The notes: generated by a model not told the origin, from the sequence alone. Shown: positions 23,701 to 36,559, counted from the stretch's first letter. The stretch is 64,000 nt of DNA from Polytrichum commune (GCA_950295325.1 OX485809.1:17176001-17240000), one strand, 5' to 3'. Made by a program: numbers and translations.

Positions 23701-26489
23701 CCTTGAGTTTATGAGAAATAAGACAAAGTCACTAAAGTTTTCTTACATGATTGTTAATCAACCACGCAGTTTGTTAAAACGACCACAAAGATGCGTTGCA
23801 CAATCACATGACTTGCCAATTTCTGATTTTGCATTGCATGCATGAAGAGGAGCAAGGTATGAATTATGCTTCTTCTCTCTTTACATTTCAACTTATAACT
23901 AGAAATGTTCAAATTTTGGCAAGTCAAAGTGACTGCATGACGCGTGTCTGTGGTCGATTTAATAATCTTCGTTTCCTTGATGCTTAAATGAGCATAAGGT
24001 AGAAAAATTGATTTTGGTGAATGACCGTTATTGGTGCACTAGACTAGGGGTAGAATAGTTATTGTGTGGACCCAAAATGGCTAGTTGTAAAAGCGGTGGC
24101 CCGAATAAGATGCAATGATAGGTGGGATGCAATGATTGGGCAGATAGGTGTTGTTTCACACCACTTGTGATCACTTTTGGGTGCCATTGAGATAACCATT
24201 TCGTGTGCATTCGTATGCAAAGTAGGATTTTGATGATCAAATTGGGGAGGCTCTACTATACAAGTAGGGGGTTTGACTCATTTGTCCCTTTGGGAAAATG
24301 TCACTAATTATTTACATGGAATAAATTTATGAAACAACTTGCATTCCTTATCATTTCCTCTAGTCCATCTCTGAAAAAGATTGCACAAATTCCAAGCCAC
24401 TACCTTTGGCAAAGTGAACTTATTTTCACCATTTTCCGTATTTCTACCTTACACAAAGAGTGGTGTCGGGCTATACATTTATTATTATTATTATTATTAT
24501 ATTTCTAGGTTATCCAACTAGGATGGGTGGGCCAAACTAACCTTGCACAAGCCAATATGGGATTCAGGACAACGGGTCCCATGTGCATACCTTATTCGGG
24601 ATCTAAAAATTCTCTCAAAGTTTGAGAGGTGGAAAGAGGAGGTCCCAAAAATTTCACCCAACTTTCAAAACATGTGTCAATGTATGAAAAGCTAACGAGC
24701 TCTTAATAAAAAAAAATTCTCAAAGAAGGATCAAATCCACAACTTCATCCCCCTTTTGAGGGACTTTACGGATAACATAAATGTTGTTGGAGTTCGGAAG
24801 TGCATTGCAATTGAAGAAAACTATGATTCCTTGATTTCCACTAGTCGAGTTGTGCCACATTAGATGATTTGCCTCACTAGAGATAGTGTGGGCCACACTA
24901 TTTTGGTGAATAGAGAGTCTAATATGTGAAGAGTTTGAAGAACAATCCGAACATCTATAATTCATAAATCACGCTAAGGGCCACTCTACACACAGGGCTA
25001 AGGGTCGTTGATAATGGTTCATGAATGATACAAAGGGTGAAGTAGTATTACACCCAACGCCATTACCCTGGGGTATGGCCAAGGATGTTCTACAAACATA
25101 CACTCTAATCACTCCGGCCCCCTAACGGGGACTGGAGTTCTTCTTCTTCTTCATGAATGATGATGCCATCATAGTTGAAGTTCTTCACAATTTAACCCAT
25201 TTGACATGGACATTCAGCCCAATTGGGTATTTATTAAGGAGTGTGGGATTTGAAGTGTCACCATCTCCCTATTTCTTCTTGTTAAGGTAGATGTGCCTAA
25301 GTCCAACATAGCAAGAATGTGGACACCTATGTTTGAGTTGTATGTGGTAAGTTGTGGTTCTAAGAATGGACACCAAAAAGACATGTGTTTAAAAAGAATC
25401 GGACTACATGTTTAAAATGTGTTAATCATTCTAGGTCTAATATCCAACGTGATTGGAAAACTACACGATTGTTTAATGAGCACAAGGGTCTTTCACTTTA
25501 ATAGTAAATAAGATATTCTTACAAGCTCCAAAAATTATGAGGCAAATGCCTTGATTTGGATATGTTGATCACCTTGCACTAATTGTGTGTTTCATATCCA
25601 TATCAATTGGTGTGTTTTATTTAGAGGTTATTTTAGGAGGTTGAATTGAATTTCAATAACTCAAAATAACCTAGGTTTGTTTCCCATGTCGGTTTACAAA
25701 CGAGTTCACTCTAACCTCTCATTCATGCTAACACCAAGTGGTGTCACCTCTCTCTTTATGCTTCAACAATACACATTACTTGCACATGCATTTGAGTTCA
25801 ACAAATTATGATAAGACCGTAGAAACTATAGACTTGTAATGTTGATAAGCAAGAATCTTGTGGAGTTTATTTGTGTCATACTTGATGGGTTGTATCTTGA
25901 ATGTTGGAGAGGAGGTAAAACAATAGTTGTTGCTTTTGATGGGTTGTTTGTTGACTGCATACGTCCATCATGACTTTATCAATTCGAACTAAACATCTCA
26001 AAGTGGAAGTGACTAGCATTTGATGTTGAGCCAATGTTGATATATTATCCTTAAAATGTGTAACACATTTTCAATGCCAACTCAACAATTAGCTAATGAT
26101 CCAACCAACATTAATCCAACTCACGATTGAGCATATTAGGCCTTGCATTTATGGAGCGTAGAAACAAAATATGAAAGTATAAACCCTAAACATGGAGAGC
26201 ATTGAAATCAATTTTTGTACTTTGATGAGATTGAATCAATGTGGAATTAGTGTTGATATACGAATTTACAAATGTGTGTTGAACCTTCCAATACCTTTCA
26301 GTAGGTAGTGCATTTGGAACTATTTGATTCCAAGTCATTAGGTTTAGAATTTGCAAAACGTGTTGACGAGTGTGCTAACCAAAAGTCCAATAATGAAATG
26401 GAGTAATGAAGAGGTTCTGCATTCAACATCGCCACAATGCGCTCCGCGTTCACCATGTCCAAAACACCAGCATTCAATTGCAAATCCAT
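14856..26489 (-). CDS. IFT81: Intraflagellar transport protein 81 homolog (12 exons located, one N-terminal exon not found)
   Basis: Exons in transcript order: 26489-26380, [one missing], 23623-23538, 21695-21620, 20617-20351, 18469-18349, 18072-17936, 17427-17338, 17205-16779, 16154-15911, 15642-15524, 15279-15173, 15068-14856. Located exons give about 664 aa; with a missing exon of about 29 codons the length approaches human IFT81 (676 aa). Landmarks: MLNAEPLHYSISLLDF near the N-terminus, FKQGLEDGSPEVYYPLLAWL, LKKRAYLAWFLVDVEMP, and YVELLRNKSTMYKEF followed by EYGVLLRTQQLLE, all collinear with the animal protein. Role: IFT-B core subunit that pairs with IFT74 to carry tubulin into flagella; in plants needed only for sperm. 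Exon 1 ends in phase 2 and exon 3 begins in phase 0, so an exon of length 1 mod 3 must lie between 23624 and 26379. The C-terminus is the least certain part: the frame runs to a stop at 14856, but a donor-like ATG|GTGGGT could splice onward. Confidence 0.88.
18655..18960 (+). repeat. Dispersed repeat R1, copy 2 (IFT81 intron)
   Basis: Runs from agagtggtgtt through gggccaagctagccttgca, gggtcccatg, gtttgagagatgg and agagctcttaatag to ccttttgagggg. Collinear with 24445-24775. Confidence 0.65.
19220..19437. mobile_element. 218-bp MITE with long inverted ends (TA target), in IFT81 intron
   Basis: It starts CACTAAACACAATATTTCGT and ends with the near-inverse; inverted ends extend about 50 bp through tgtcacttactatttgga. 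TA flanks both sides (19218-19219, 19438-19439). The copy at 54029-54246 has exactly the same length. Confidence 0.8.
20325..20350. repeat. (TA)n microsatellite that contains an IFT81 splice donor
   Basis: On the minus strand the exon ending at 20351 runs into CAG|GTATATATATATATAT. The donor GTATAT is thus part of the microsatellite. Confidence 0.85.
20675..20757. repeat. Alternating TA/TG/CA tract upstream of the same IFT81 exon
   Basis: About 80 bp of alternating purine-pyrimidine (tatgtatgtatgtg, tatacatatacata), about 60 bp outside the exon acceptor at 20617. Confidence 0.8.
20851..21151. mobile_element. CACTA-type MITE with TGA target duplication, in IFT81 intron
   Basis: Ends CACTAGTGGAAAAC ... 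GTTTTCTACTAGTG are flanked by TGA on both sides (20848-20850, 21152-21154). The interior has inverted subterminal segments (cggctgcggttc / ggccgcagtt). No coding capacity. It lies between IFT81 exons ending at 20617 and starting at 21620. Confidence 0.85.
21211..21578. repeat. Partial second copy of the CACTA-type MITE plus duplicated flank
   Basis: 21211-21516 repeats the MITE at 20851-21151 but lacks its left end. The 60 bp after each copy are also duplicated (cggtttaggtcaaatgtgtt and gagcactcggtgaa at about 21155-21212 and 21518-21578). The order MITE-flank-MITE-flank indicates a local duplication after insertion. Confidence 0.8.
24025..24480 (+). repeat. Dispersed repeat R6, copy 1
   Basis: Matches 56070-56500 (tgtggacccaaaatgg, ggtggatgcaatgattgg-like, cacttttgggtgccattga, gaaacaacttgcattc, tccaagccact). 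Same orientation, about 32 kb apart. Confidence 0.65.
24445..24775 (+). repeat. Dispersed repeat R1, copy 3 (IFT81 intron), with (TTA)n
   Basis: Collinear with 18655-18960 and with the same orientation; a (TTA)n microsatellite at about 24480-24501 has expanded inside it. Confidence 0.65.
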
Positions 26490-27086
26490 TTCAGTTGCAC
26501 TTAACCCCTAGATTTCGAGGAAGGCATGCATTGCTCGTCTCAAATCAATCTCACTCTAAGGTATCCGGGCCTACTGTGGTCACTCCTCTTAATTGGTGGA
26601 TACCTATATTTGAGTGGTAAGTTACATGGTAAAGTTTGTAGTTAATAGTAAAGGACACCACAAAGACATGTGCAACAACAAGATTGGAATATGACTCAAG
26701 TTGAATATTATCATTTTGAATTAAAGTTGTCATACAACTGCAAGGGTTTCTGTCAACAATTAAAGAGAGAGATATGTATCACTTTGACTTCGCAAATTTG
26801 GAACTTGAAATGATAATCATGCAATTGCTAAATGGATGAGGTGATTTCCATTTCAATCCAACATCCAAAATTGTTTGTGAGGTTGGAAGTGGCCACAATA
26901 GTGGCACATAGCTTAGTTTGTGTTTCAATGTCCACTCGTATGGTTTTGGTGATTCACATATCCCATTACAACAACAATTGTTTTGACATAGTTTCTTTGA
27001 AAGAGTGATAGCACCTCGTACAATACAAAGTATGGTAAGTAGTAAGTGTTATGTATGTATTTGCAACGATGTTATGTTGACATTTA

Positions 27087-27472
27087 GGGCCAATTTGCAT
27101 GGGGTTCCAAGTCCCAAGTTCCACTCAAGTTAGCAAGTCCCAACGTGGAGGCAAAGTCCCAACTTTTGAGCCTTCAAAAACCATTAAAATACATATAATT
27201 ATCAGTAAAGTTGGATTTTGATTATTTTATGCAAGAATAATCACAAGAATGTTGTTGAGAGTTGGGTCTACCTTTTTGCTCAACCCAACTCTCGACACAT
27301 GTCCCAAGCCCCACCTCCGAAAAGTGTTGTTATGTAGGCATCCATGTCATACTTAAGACTTGAAACCCGTGTGGAGAAATTCCCAACTTTCATGCTCTCA
27401 ATTGCTGAGATTGCACAAATTGACCTCAAGTGACTCGGGACTTGAAAATTGGGACCCCATGTGAAGTGGCCT
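27087..27472. mobile_element. MITE-like element with GGGCCA ends
   Basis: The left end GGGCCAATTTGCATGGGG and right end, read inverted, AGGCCACTTCACATGGGG are similar; TTA precedes it and TTG follows, so the target duplication is imperfect. A diverged second copy lies at about 31432-31795, sharing ttttgctcaaccc, ccccatgtgaag and gagattgca. Confidence 0.55.
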
Positions 27473-30400
27473 TTGGGTCAACATGGGAATTAGAAACAAC
27501 ACATGTATGGATATAGAATTTGTGACCCACATGGTATTGCTCCCCTTCAAATTTGCACATGTATCACCGTTTAAGTTTTAATTCGGTAACTAACTTACTT
27601 ATGAAAAGGAAAAGAAAAGGATGATTTGTTGAAAGGAACAAATTATAGCTGCAAATCCTTTTTAACTTGTATTGTTCAGTTGGAAAGAAAAGAAGCAAAA
27701 TAATCATAGGTGATGTTCATGCAAAATTTGCATTGTAGTGACAACCATTGATTCAAGTTGCCACTCTCATATGAGCTTCCAACACAACATCAAAAATTAC
27801 CACTTTTCATTCTAACATTGTCACACACACACACACACACACAAAGATTTTTGTAGTCTTTGTGGATTGCGGTTAAACAAGTTGGATGGGGTTGATGTAA
27901 GGCAAAAAGCATTTATCAATCATTAAACGATTGCTTGGAAATTAGGGATTGATCATGAATTGGGTCAATACGGTCTAGAAGGGCATTTTTCATGTGTCAA
28001 ATAAAACGTGAAGTTTCATTGGTTCTCATATGCAACCGTGTATCACACAAGAGAAAAGGCAAGAAATCAACAACAACGAGTCGAATGCATTTTTGTACGA
28101 TTTGGGACAAGAAAAATATGACCTAGTACTTGTAGTCAACAATACCAAAAGTCTTTCATTTTGATGACCGGAAAATGGTCCTATTAGAGATATATATCTT
28201 TTCCCCATTCTACGATTGATGCCACCTTATGAGAGTGTTTGACCCATACCTTTTGGTCATCTTTGGTCATGTGAAAAGGCCTTTACATGGGGTTTCAACC
28301 CTTTTGGTTCCTACAATGTATGACCAATGTTACCCACTCATATAGACATGTTGAGGGCTTACAACTTATTTGATGGTAAGGTGTGCATGCCTTAATTAAA
28401 CACCCGTCTTATGCAAATGTCTATAATCAAGTGGTGTATGGCAAGGTTCGGTGTTAAGAATGGACACCAAAAAACACGTGTTACAATGAGATTGACCTAT
28501 GTGCTCTAAACAATGACACCCTTCGAGGTTCAATCATCAACATAAATAGGAGGGCCTAGTATATGATAAACGCACGAAGAGAAAGAAGAATCTTCACTAT
28601 GACCTCTTATAACTCTTGCACCTTAGCTTTGATTTTGACACTTGAAGTGTAACAATCTCCATGTTTGTTAATTACTAATTGGATGAGACAGTTTGCGATT
28701 TCATCCAACAACCAAAAGTGTAAGGTATTGAGACCTTAATTAAAGTGACAGCTTAGGAAACTTTTGCTATTTCAAGCAAGTTAGATAGCTTGGAAATTTT
28801 TCAAAAATCCATAGATTAGCAAATCTATACATAGTTTGTAAATAATAATAAATGCATATGCAACCTACAAAAATTTGCAAAGGCATCTTAAGGAAAGAGC
28901 CTTTTACTCTTCACTAAGGGGGTCTATTGATGTTGGATTACTTGGTGAGAATCACCACAAAATCAACCTTATTAAGGGTGAGGATCTTTTATTAAATGAA
29001 GGTGTTGTCCCCCTTTTGTGGATCACTTCTTAATTACACTGTTGTTATGAATAGCCAAGATGGTGTTATTTTATACTTGATGTTGTGATGATTAATCACT
29101 TTTAGCAATGACTTACTCGATGATAGTGTTACACTCACTTGTTGACAACTTAATGATTAAAAATAGGTGTCACCTTATGTGGAGTTGGGAGCATTTGTTC
29201 ACTATTAGGATAGTAGGGCCAATCCGACATCAATTCTAACTCCCATTTAAAAAAAATTAAAATGGCTAATCTCACTACAATCAATAACATAGTGACTAAA
29301 TCTGAAATCTCCAATCAAATAATTGTTGTTTGGATCATGTCGCAATGACCATGGTCCTTTTCACACTTATTATGGTGGTAAGTATAATAGTATCTTGCAG
29401 ATATTCCAACACCATGTGCCATGGGATCCACTTCCATTTTATTATTTATTTCTATCACATTACATATATTTTGACAACTTGTGTTGTGGGACCCATTTCC
29501 ATTATTTTTTTTGTTATGATCATAATAAAAAAAATCATCGTAAATTGTTTAATATTTAAAGTACATGTACATAGGGTAATCAAATCTACCGATAGGTAGA
29601 TCCCAAACCAAGCCCTTAGCCATCAACTCTACTCACATCTCATGTGCACATAACCAATACACAATGTAGTTATTAGGGAAAGGAGTTACTCACCTAGTTA
29701 TTGCACACAATCACCCCACATACTCATAGTGTATAGTTACTACACAAAGTTAATTTATACTATGTAGTTTTTTGTAGATTGCATGTGAATTTAGCTTGTT
29801 TTAAATAATTATTTAGACTCTTTATAGCTTTCTAGATTGTTGAAACTATTTTGGAATTATTTCAAGCTATTTCACTTGCCTAAAATGCTCATTTCTTGAA
29901 ATAACTTTAGAAAACTCTTTAGTTAGCATATGATTTTTATTTTTATTTATTTTTATTTTTTGAACATAAGTTGGTAGACTCTTTATAGGTTTTCAAATCT
30001 ATGGATATGTTTTGGAATTTATTGAAGCTATTCAACTTGCATAGAAGGCTCATTTCTTAAATACTTTACAAATTTATGTAGGCCGCGTATGATTATTTTT
30101 TTTATTAAAAAGATAAATTGTAGACTGTTTAGCCTTTAGCATGTATATAATTTGGGAAATTTTCCAAACTATTTGACATGCTTGAATGTTTATCTTAGGT
30201 TTTTACTTCTCATTACTAACTTAGCTATATAGATCTGCCATGATTGTGGGGCCAAACGACAAGGAGCTTACAAAGTGAGCATATGTGTGCATGACTGAGC
30301 AACTAATTCTATAATTAGGATGGTGGGTTCAAACAACACTTGCATTTGACATATTGGTCCTTTGGTGTAAAAGCGACCATTTGACAAATGGTTACTTTGA

Positions 30401-31431
30401 CACAAAGCACCATTGTGTCAAAAACAAGTGTGTGGTAGTACCCACAATCCTAGTAATACTTATAGGTAGGCCCACGTGATTGAGTTGATGCCATGACCTT
30501 AGTGAAAAGTGGACTTGTTGCTCGTGCTTGATGGCATGACTACTCTTACCTACACCTATAAGTCATAAAGGACAATGCTTATCTTGAGTTGTATTACTTG
30601 GAGTTTGTGACTTATATAAGCCATGCTTATTGATACCAAGAACATCTTTACATGAACCCTAAAGGCTTCCACATTTTTCACATGCCCACACCTTTTGTTT
30701 CTTATAAAAGTGAAGGTTGCAAGTAAAATTGTTGTAAAGAAGATCTCTCTCTCTCTCGTCATACATCAACTCTCTCTCTCGTGTGATACATCAAGAAATA
30801 TTACTTTGTGATTCAAGTTGTTTGTGAATGTTTTATGTGATATGCATTATGGTGATCAAGGTCCGAGTCAAAGGTCCAGGTATTGAGTTAGTGGTGCAAT
30901 GCAGATTCCTCGTAGATTGTTATTGTTAGCACATTTAAAGTAAATTTTGTGACCTTTGGTACATTAAAGATTTTGTGTTTCCATTGCATTCAAAAGACGA
31001 ATAGCGTTCACTAATTGGAGACCAATTGCACACAATCGTAACATATTTATGATGAAGAATGACATATTTTAATGAAAAATTTGAGCCTAAATTAATTGAT
31101 GAGTAGTTAACATGATTAAAGGCAAATTCAATAAGCACTTATTGGCACTTAATATGGATTAAAGATTGACCCCCAATAGTTAATCGTCTTCTAGAACATG
31201 TAGACTTATTACGAAACTTGGTCAACCTATGTTACACGTTCAATTCAACATTTGAATCTCGTTCAATATGATGGGCCAAGGACTAACTACATGAGGTGGG
31301 TGAAGCTCCCGAAACACTTTAGCCGGGTTGTCACCTCAAAAAGAGTGTTGGCAGTGACTTTCTTTAAGCTTGTGTAAACATTTTCTTTGGGTGGATATAT
31401 TGCCATTGGTTGACAAATGCAAGGCTAACTT

Positions 31432-31795
31432 ACAACGGTTCACATGGAGTCCCAAATCCCAACATGGAGGTAGAGTTCCATATTTTGAGCCTTGAAAAAC
31501 ATTAAAATATGGTTAATTATCATTCAAGTTGGATCTTCATAATTTTATACAAAAATAATCACATGACTAATGTTGACAGTTGGGGTTGATCTTTTTGCTC
31601 AACCCGACTCTCAACACAAGTCTCAAGCCTCACCTCCAGAAATTGTTGCCATGTAGACATCCATATCATGCTCGGGACTTAGGATTTGGGACCCCATGTG
31701 AAGTAGTAAGTCCAACTTCCATGCTCTCAACGGTTGAGATTGCATAGACTGATCTCAAGTGACTTGGAACTTATGACTTGGGACTTGTGTCCCTT
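31432..31795. repeat. Diverged copy of the 27.1-kb MITE-like element
   Basis: Collinear with 27087-27472 (cacatggagtcccaa, ttgagccttgaaaaacatt, tttttgctcaacccgactctc, cctcacctccagaaa), but the ends are degraded. Confidence 0.6.
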
Positions 31796-33199
31796 ACATG
31801 TCATACTCTTTAAGTTCCCCCCCCCCCCACCACCACCACTCATACCAAGGTAAAAGAGGGTCTTTGTAAGAAACATTCACCCTCATAAATTTGTGGTTAA
31901 ATCACCTCAACCAAGGTGCGTGGGTGTTATTTGGTTCATTTTTCACATTCTCCAACTTCTACCCATTAGATTTACACAACAAGGTTTGTGTTGCATTAGC
32001 AAAATTGCCATGAAGCAGTAGCCACAATTGAACCTCTTTTGATTTAGTTACGGTTATTTGGATTGCATGTTTGTTGATTGCTTATTGGATATACATGTCC
32101 TCTCGATTGTGTTCATTATTGAGTGTGGAGTAGTTATTGATATTTGAAGACGTAGTCCAATCTCCCTTAAAACACGTATAGAGACTTGGAGGAAGGAGAA
32201 GACATTTAGAGAAGACAACCCTATTTCCGATAACTCAAGCAATTTCACATAAATGTAGTACAGGGGGTGATATTGGGGTGATTTTCACACGTTTGCAAAT
32301 TGATAACACCATGTTTAACAAAAAAGACCACAATTTATTTCAAAATTTCAAAATTATTTTTGAAGGCAAGATTCTCTCCCAACCTATATTCACAACATAG
32401 GTCAACCTAATTCTCATAACTAGGAGACGGAAATTTAAGTACAATTAGTGGCCTCTTAACTTCTTCTTTTTTCTATCACATTGAATGTGAAGGCTACATG
32501 TGTGATTCTTGAAGGGACTCTATATAGTAAGATTGGGGGGAGGGGGCAATTGGAAAACGGGTTTGTCTACTCTATTATCATTATGTGTCTTTAGATTGGG
32601 AGCCTGTTGGGAGGTGAGCCTTTGGCTTGGAACATGTGAACATGTTTAACGTGCTTAATAGAGGTATGCTACATCCCTTCATAGAATTGAACCAACCAAA
32701 ATATCCAAATTTACTTAAACACTTGTTAATAACACCCGCATATTTTATTGGTTGGATTGCCTTGACAAATGCAAGGTGAGATGTCATACTCTTTGAGTTG
32801 GCTCCACCAATCATACGTAATAAAAACATGTGCCCTCATAAGTTTGTGGTTACATCATTTTAACTAGGTCATGCTACACTAAATTCAAGGTCTTTGATGC
32901 TAAGTCTAGCGGGAGTTAATCAATCACAAATAATTATTTTGGTGTTATAATATAGTTGATCATGTTTTCACGGAAGGTTCACCGAAGATAAGATAGGTAC
33001 GCGCCTAACTCAAAGAGCAAGACATGTAGCCCTAGGCATTGACTAACATGCCAAAGTACTAAGTCACCTATTATGGGACGGAATTCTTGTAAGACGTATA
33101 CAATGCTCCCGCTTTAGGTACCCTTTTATTGCCCTTTTAATTCCGTAATTCGAGCATTTAAAATGCATCCTAAGGACCGAAAAATGAAATGGAACAAAA

Positions 33200-33832
33200 G
33201 TCTATAGTGTGGGTGCTAAAGAGTATCCGACACTACAACCTACTCACATTGGATGCATCCCCTTGATTATGTCAAATTTGCAGCCTTCATACTTGTTAGT
33301 TTCTTATGAATCTCATACAACGTGCACGTAGGGTATGCAGGTGTTATTCGGCTACTTTTCTTAATCGGACACATGTATTTGAGTGGCATGTGATTAGGTG
33401 TGGATCCAGGACATACACCATAAAGACACATGTTTATTGGATTACATCTTCAACCTTTTAGTCTAGCATTTCATAGTCAACACGATTGAGGGGACCCATC
33501 CATCCATTTAATGGAATCTATATTGTGGATGTTAAAGAGTTACCGACACTACAACCTACTCACATCAGGTGCACCCACTTGATTGTGTCAAATTTGTAGC
33601 CTTTATATTTGTAAATTTCTTATGAATCTTAGACAACATGCACTTACGGTATGCATGTGTTATTCGTCTACTTTTCTTAATCGGACACTTGTATTTGAGT
33701 GGCGTGTGATTAGGTGTGGATCCATGAACATATACCATTAAGACACATGTTTATTAGATTGCCTCTTCAATCTTCTAGTCTAGCACTTGATAGTCAACAC
33801 GTTTGAGGGGACCTATGCATCCATTTAATGGA
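33200..33832 (+). repeat. 316-bp tandem duplication containing dispersed repeat R3
   Basis: Units 33200-33515 and 33516-33832 share cgacactacaacctactcac, gtatttgagtggc (33375 and 33691, 316 bp apart), gattaggtgtggatcca and catccatttaatggaatc. R3 pieces elsewhere in plus orientation: about 4520-4800, 25330-25570, 26560-26710, 28400-28610 and 34550-34830. Confidence 0.75.
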
Positions 33833-34549
33833 ATCAACACACATGCACCTCGGATAACATAACTAAATAAGGGGAGGTCCAAATTTTTGTCAATGTTTTT
33901 ATCATAGATTTGTTAGTGCAATACAAATTTCAAGACATAAATATGATCAACAAACAAATTGAGAATAAAAAGAAATAAAAAATGATAACACATGCATGCC
34001 TTAATCGTGAATCACGATGCACCTTAATCCATGAAGCGTTGGTAATCCCACGTGACATTGGTCATATACAAAGTTCACATTCTTAATATGGAGAGACCAT
34101 GTTTCACATGTGTTGGAATTTGTTCTCCTTTTGTTCCATAACTCGGATATTTATGATGCATTCAAAAGACCGCAACTGAAATGGCACAAAGTCAATCACT
34201 AGGGTGCTAAAGAGTGTCTAACACTAAAGCTTACTACACTAAATAGTCTTATTAGTGTGGGCCACAATTATTCTCTAGAACCCACATTAATTTCCAACCC
34301 AAGCCAGTTCTCTAGTTTAAAATCAGTGTGAGTCACATGAATTGTTCTTTATAGGATATTAATGTGGGTGGCTTTTCTAAGAACCTTTATGCTACTTTTG
34401 TCCTTGAGCTAATACTCAAGATGTTGGTTGAAAAGTCTCTAGGAAGACTCAAGAGAAGATCTAGGCTCTTGGACCTCCATTTTTCCACATTAATGTATTG
34501 TACTCATAAATTTTGTATGAGTAACAGGGTAGATGGGCCTTAACTGAAC

Positions 34550-34830
34550 AATGGACTTAATTAGACACCTAGGTTTGAGTGACACGTTGTTAGGTGTGGA
34601 TCGATCTAAGAACGAACTTAAAAAAAAAACATGCATTGGAAAGAGAGTGGACTATGTGCTCAAAATATGCTAATCATTCTAGGCTCAAAAGGAGGGAGGA
34701 GGGGGAGGTATATGACTGCTTAATGAGCACGAGAATCTTCACCTTGGTAAATGCATAAGATATTCACATGAGCTCCAACACATACGAGGTGAATGGCTTC
34801 GAGCACGATTTGGATTTGATACTAGTCCCA
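34550..34830 (+). repeat. Dispersed repeat R3 copy
   Basis: Carries gtttgagtgacacgttgttag, gtgtggatc, catgcattggaaagag, cactatgtgctcaaaa-like and agctccaacacatacgagg. Recurs at about 4520-4800 and 25330-25570, and inverted at 36560-36880. Confidence 0.6.
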
Positions 34831-35075
34831 CACTAATGGCCGGTTTCATATCTTATAAGAAGCGGGTGCAAAGGAAAAAATGTCCGAAAAACACACCTCT
34901 CCCAAAATGCACCTTAATCCACAAAGAAGTGCTAATCCCACGTGTCATGAGTCATGGATGAAGGTAATGTTCACAAGACCGGAGAGACTACCACGTTCAC
35001 ATGATTTTGGTTCTCTTGGTAACTTTCTCAAAGTTTCCTAATGGAGAGGCAAGGCGGTGCTGTCGTCGTTCCCGA

Positions 35076-35094
35076 TTAGGGTTTCCGCCATAGC
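35076..35094 (+). promoter_or_regulatory. Extended telo-box motif in RIN2/3-like leader
   Basis: TTAGGGTTTCCGCCATAGC. The same 19 bases occur on the minus strand in the HVA22k-like leader at 51650-51632. The core AGGGTTT is the plant telo-box; the extension CCGCCATAGC is not part of the known element. Confidence 0.6.
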
Positions 35095-36559
35095 TCGCCT
35101 GGGGTTGTCGTCTCGCTTGCATGCGTAAGGTCCGTCGCGTGGCCATGGTGCCTCCCATGTGGCAGCGCTCGCTCTGGCTCATGTGTCACCCCCGTTCTTG
35201 GCCCTAGCCATATCACCCAGGTACGTAATCTACTCGCCCCTTTTAAACCCCCCCCTGTTCCCTCTTTTCTGTGCAGACTATTGTTTTCACAATCGACAAA
35301 TCTGTCACGCCTTTTTGCTGGTCCTGAGAGCACGAATTTCCCTAGCGACGGTGAAAGATGCGCACTGGACCGTCGCCAGTTCGATTCTGCGTCTGACGGG
35401 GATTTGGCTTAGCTGGAACACTGGGATCTGTGAATTGAGAGATTCACACCTTAAAGTCTCTCGCGGCATTTTGGTTCTTCCAAGAGAGAGGAGAGCAGAG
35501 AATGGTCGTTAAGGAGGCAATTATCTCAATTGCGATATCTCAATTGCTCTTCTGATCTTAGAACTGGTCGATGCCGATGATTCGTCGACGGATTGGCGTT
35601 CCTTTGTTAGGGTTTCGCTTTCGACCGAGCTCTCTGATTTGGGTCTGGGGATTATGAGAGAGTTATGTGTATATGGTAGCTAGCTGGGCGAATCTGCACG
35701 ACCCCTTTGTCTCTTTCAATTGTGTCTGTACACAGTTGGATTGGACAGAGCAGCGTAGTGCATAATTGACAATTGCATGTTTGGTTTATACCGCAATTTG
35801 CGAGGGCAAGTATATGAATCAAATATGATATGTAGGATAAGGAATTGATGGAGATGTGACTGAGGTGCTTGCAATATGTTGGACTTCCATCCACAGAGAT
35901 TTGACCTGTTTATGGTCAAGGGTGTCGCATGCATCGCGTAAAAGTCCCAAGAGAGCTTCCATTGGCTAGCATGGTTTAAGAGTGTGACCAGTATATGCGT
36001 GTTGCATAACTTCTCTCCAATAATGTTTGAAGTAGATGGCAAGGCAGATCTCTGATGATATTTGGACATTCTCGAGCTCACATTTAGAGGAATTGCAGTA
36101 GGAAGAAGTGGGTTGTTCTGAAAATGAGCCTGGTTATGTGCTGGACTCCTGCTGTATGCTGCGATCCTGGAACAATCAGCACAGCAAAAGCTATAAATTC
36201 CATATGCTCTTGCTTTACAGCCATTCATGCCATTGGTAGACATTGGGAATTATGGTGACAAATAGGCTACTGTGGTCACTAGATGGAGTTTATAAACTCA
36301 ATATAGCAAAGTATCGAGAGCTTCTAGAGAATGTCGTGTACAAACAAGTAGAGCTTTAGAAAGTGTAGTAGGTGTCATGCTAAATTTCTAGACATGTGTG
36401 CCTGAGGGCTTTGTAGTGCATAATTCCTAAGTCATGCTATCCTTTTTGGACATGAAGCGTCTCGTATGTGTTGGGACCACCGACTTCACATTGATGAGTG
36501 TAATTTTTGAGTGTAAGGCAGACTTGTGCTATTTGGATACTTTCTCTTTGCACCCACTT

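Larger units (their letters stand above)
26490..34999. other. Gene-free region between IFT81 and the RIN2/3-like gene
   Basis: The proximal part should contain the IFT81 promoter (minus strand), but no clear element is visible. The rest holds R3 copies, the 27.1/31.4-kb repeat pair, the 316-bp tandem duplication and microsatellites. No reading frame of recognisable family. Confidence 0.5.

Noticed and set aside
35159-35512. 118-codon plus-strand frame in the RIN2/3 leader
   Set aside because: No family resemblance; it crosses a strong splice donor at 35220 and lies in GC-richer leader sequence where stop codons are rarer.
35716-36243. 175-codon minus-strand frame in the RIN2/3 leader region
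   Set aside because: No recognised motif and opposite to the inferred transcript; probably a chance frame.
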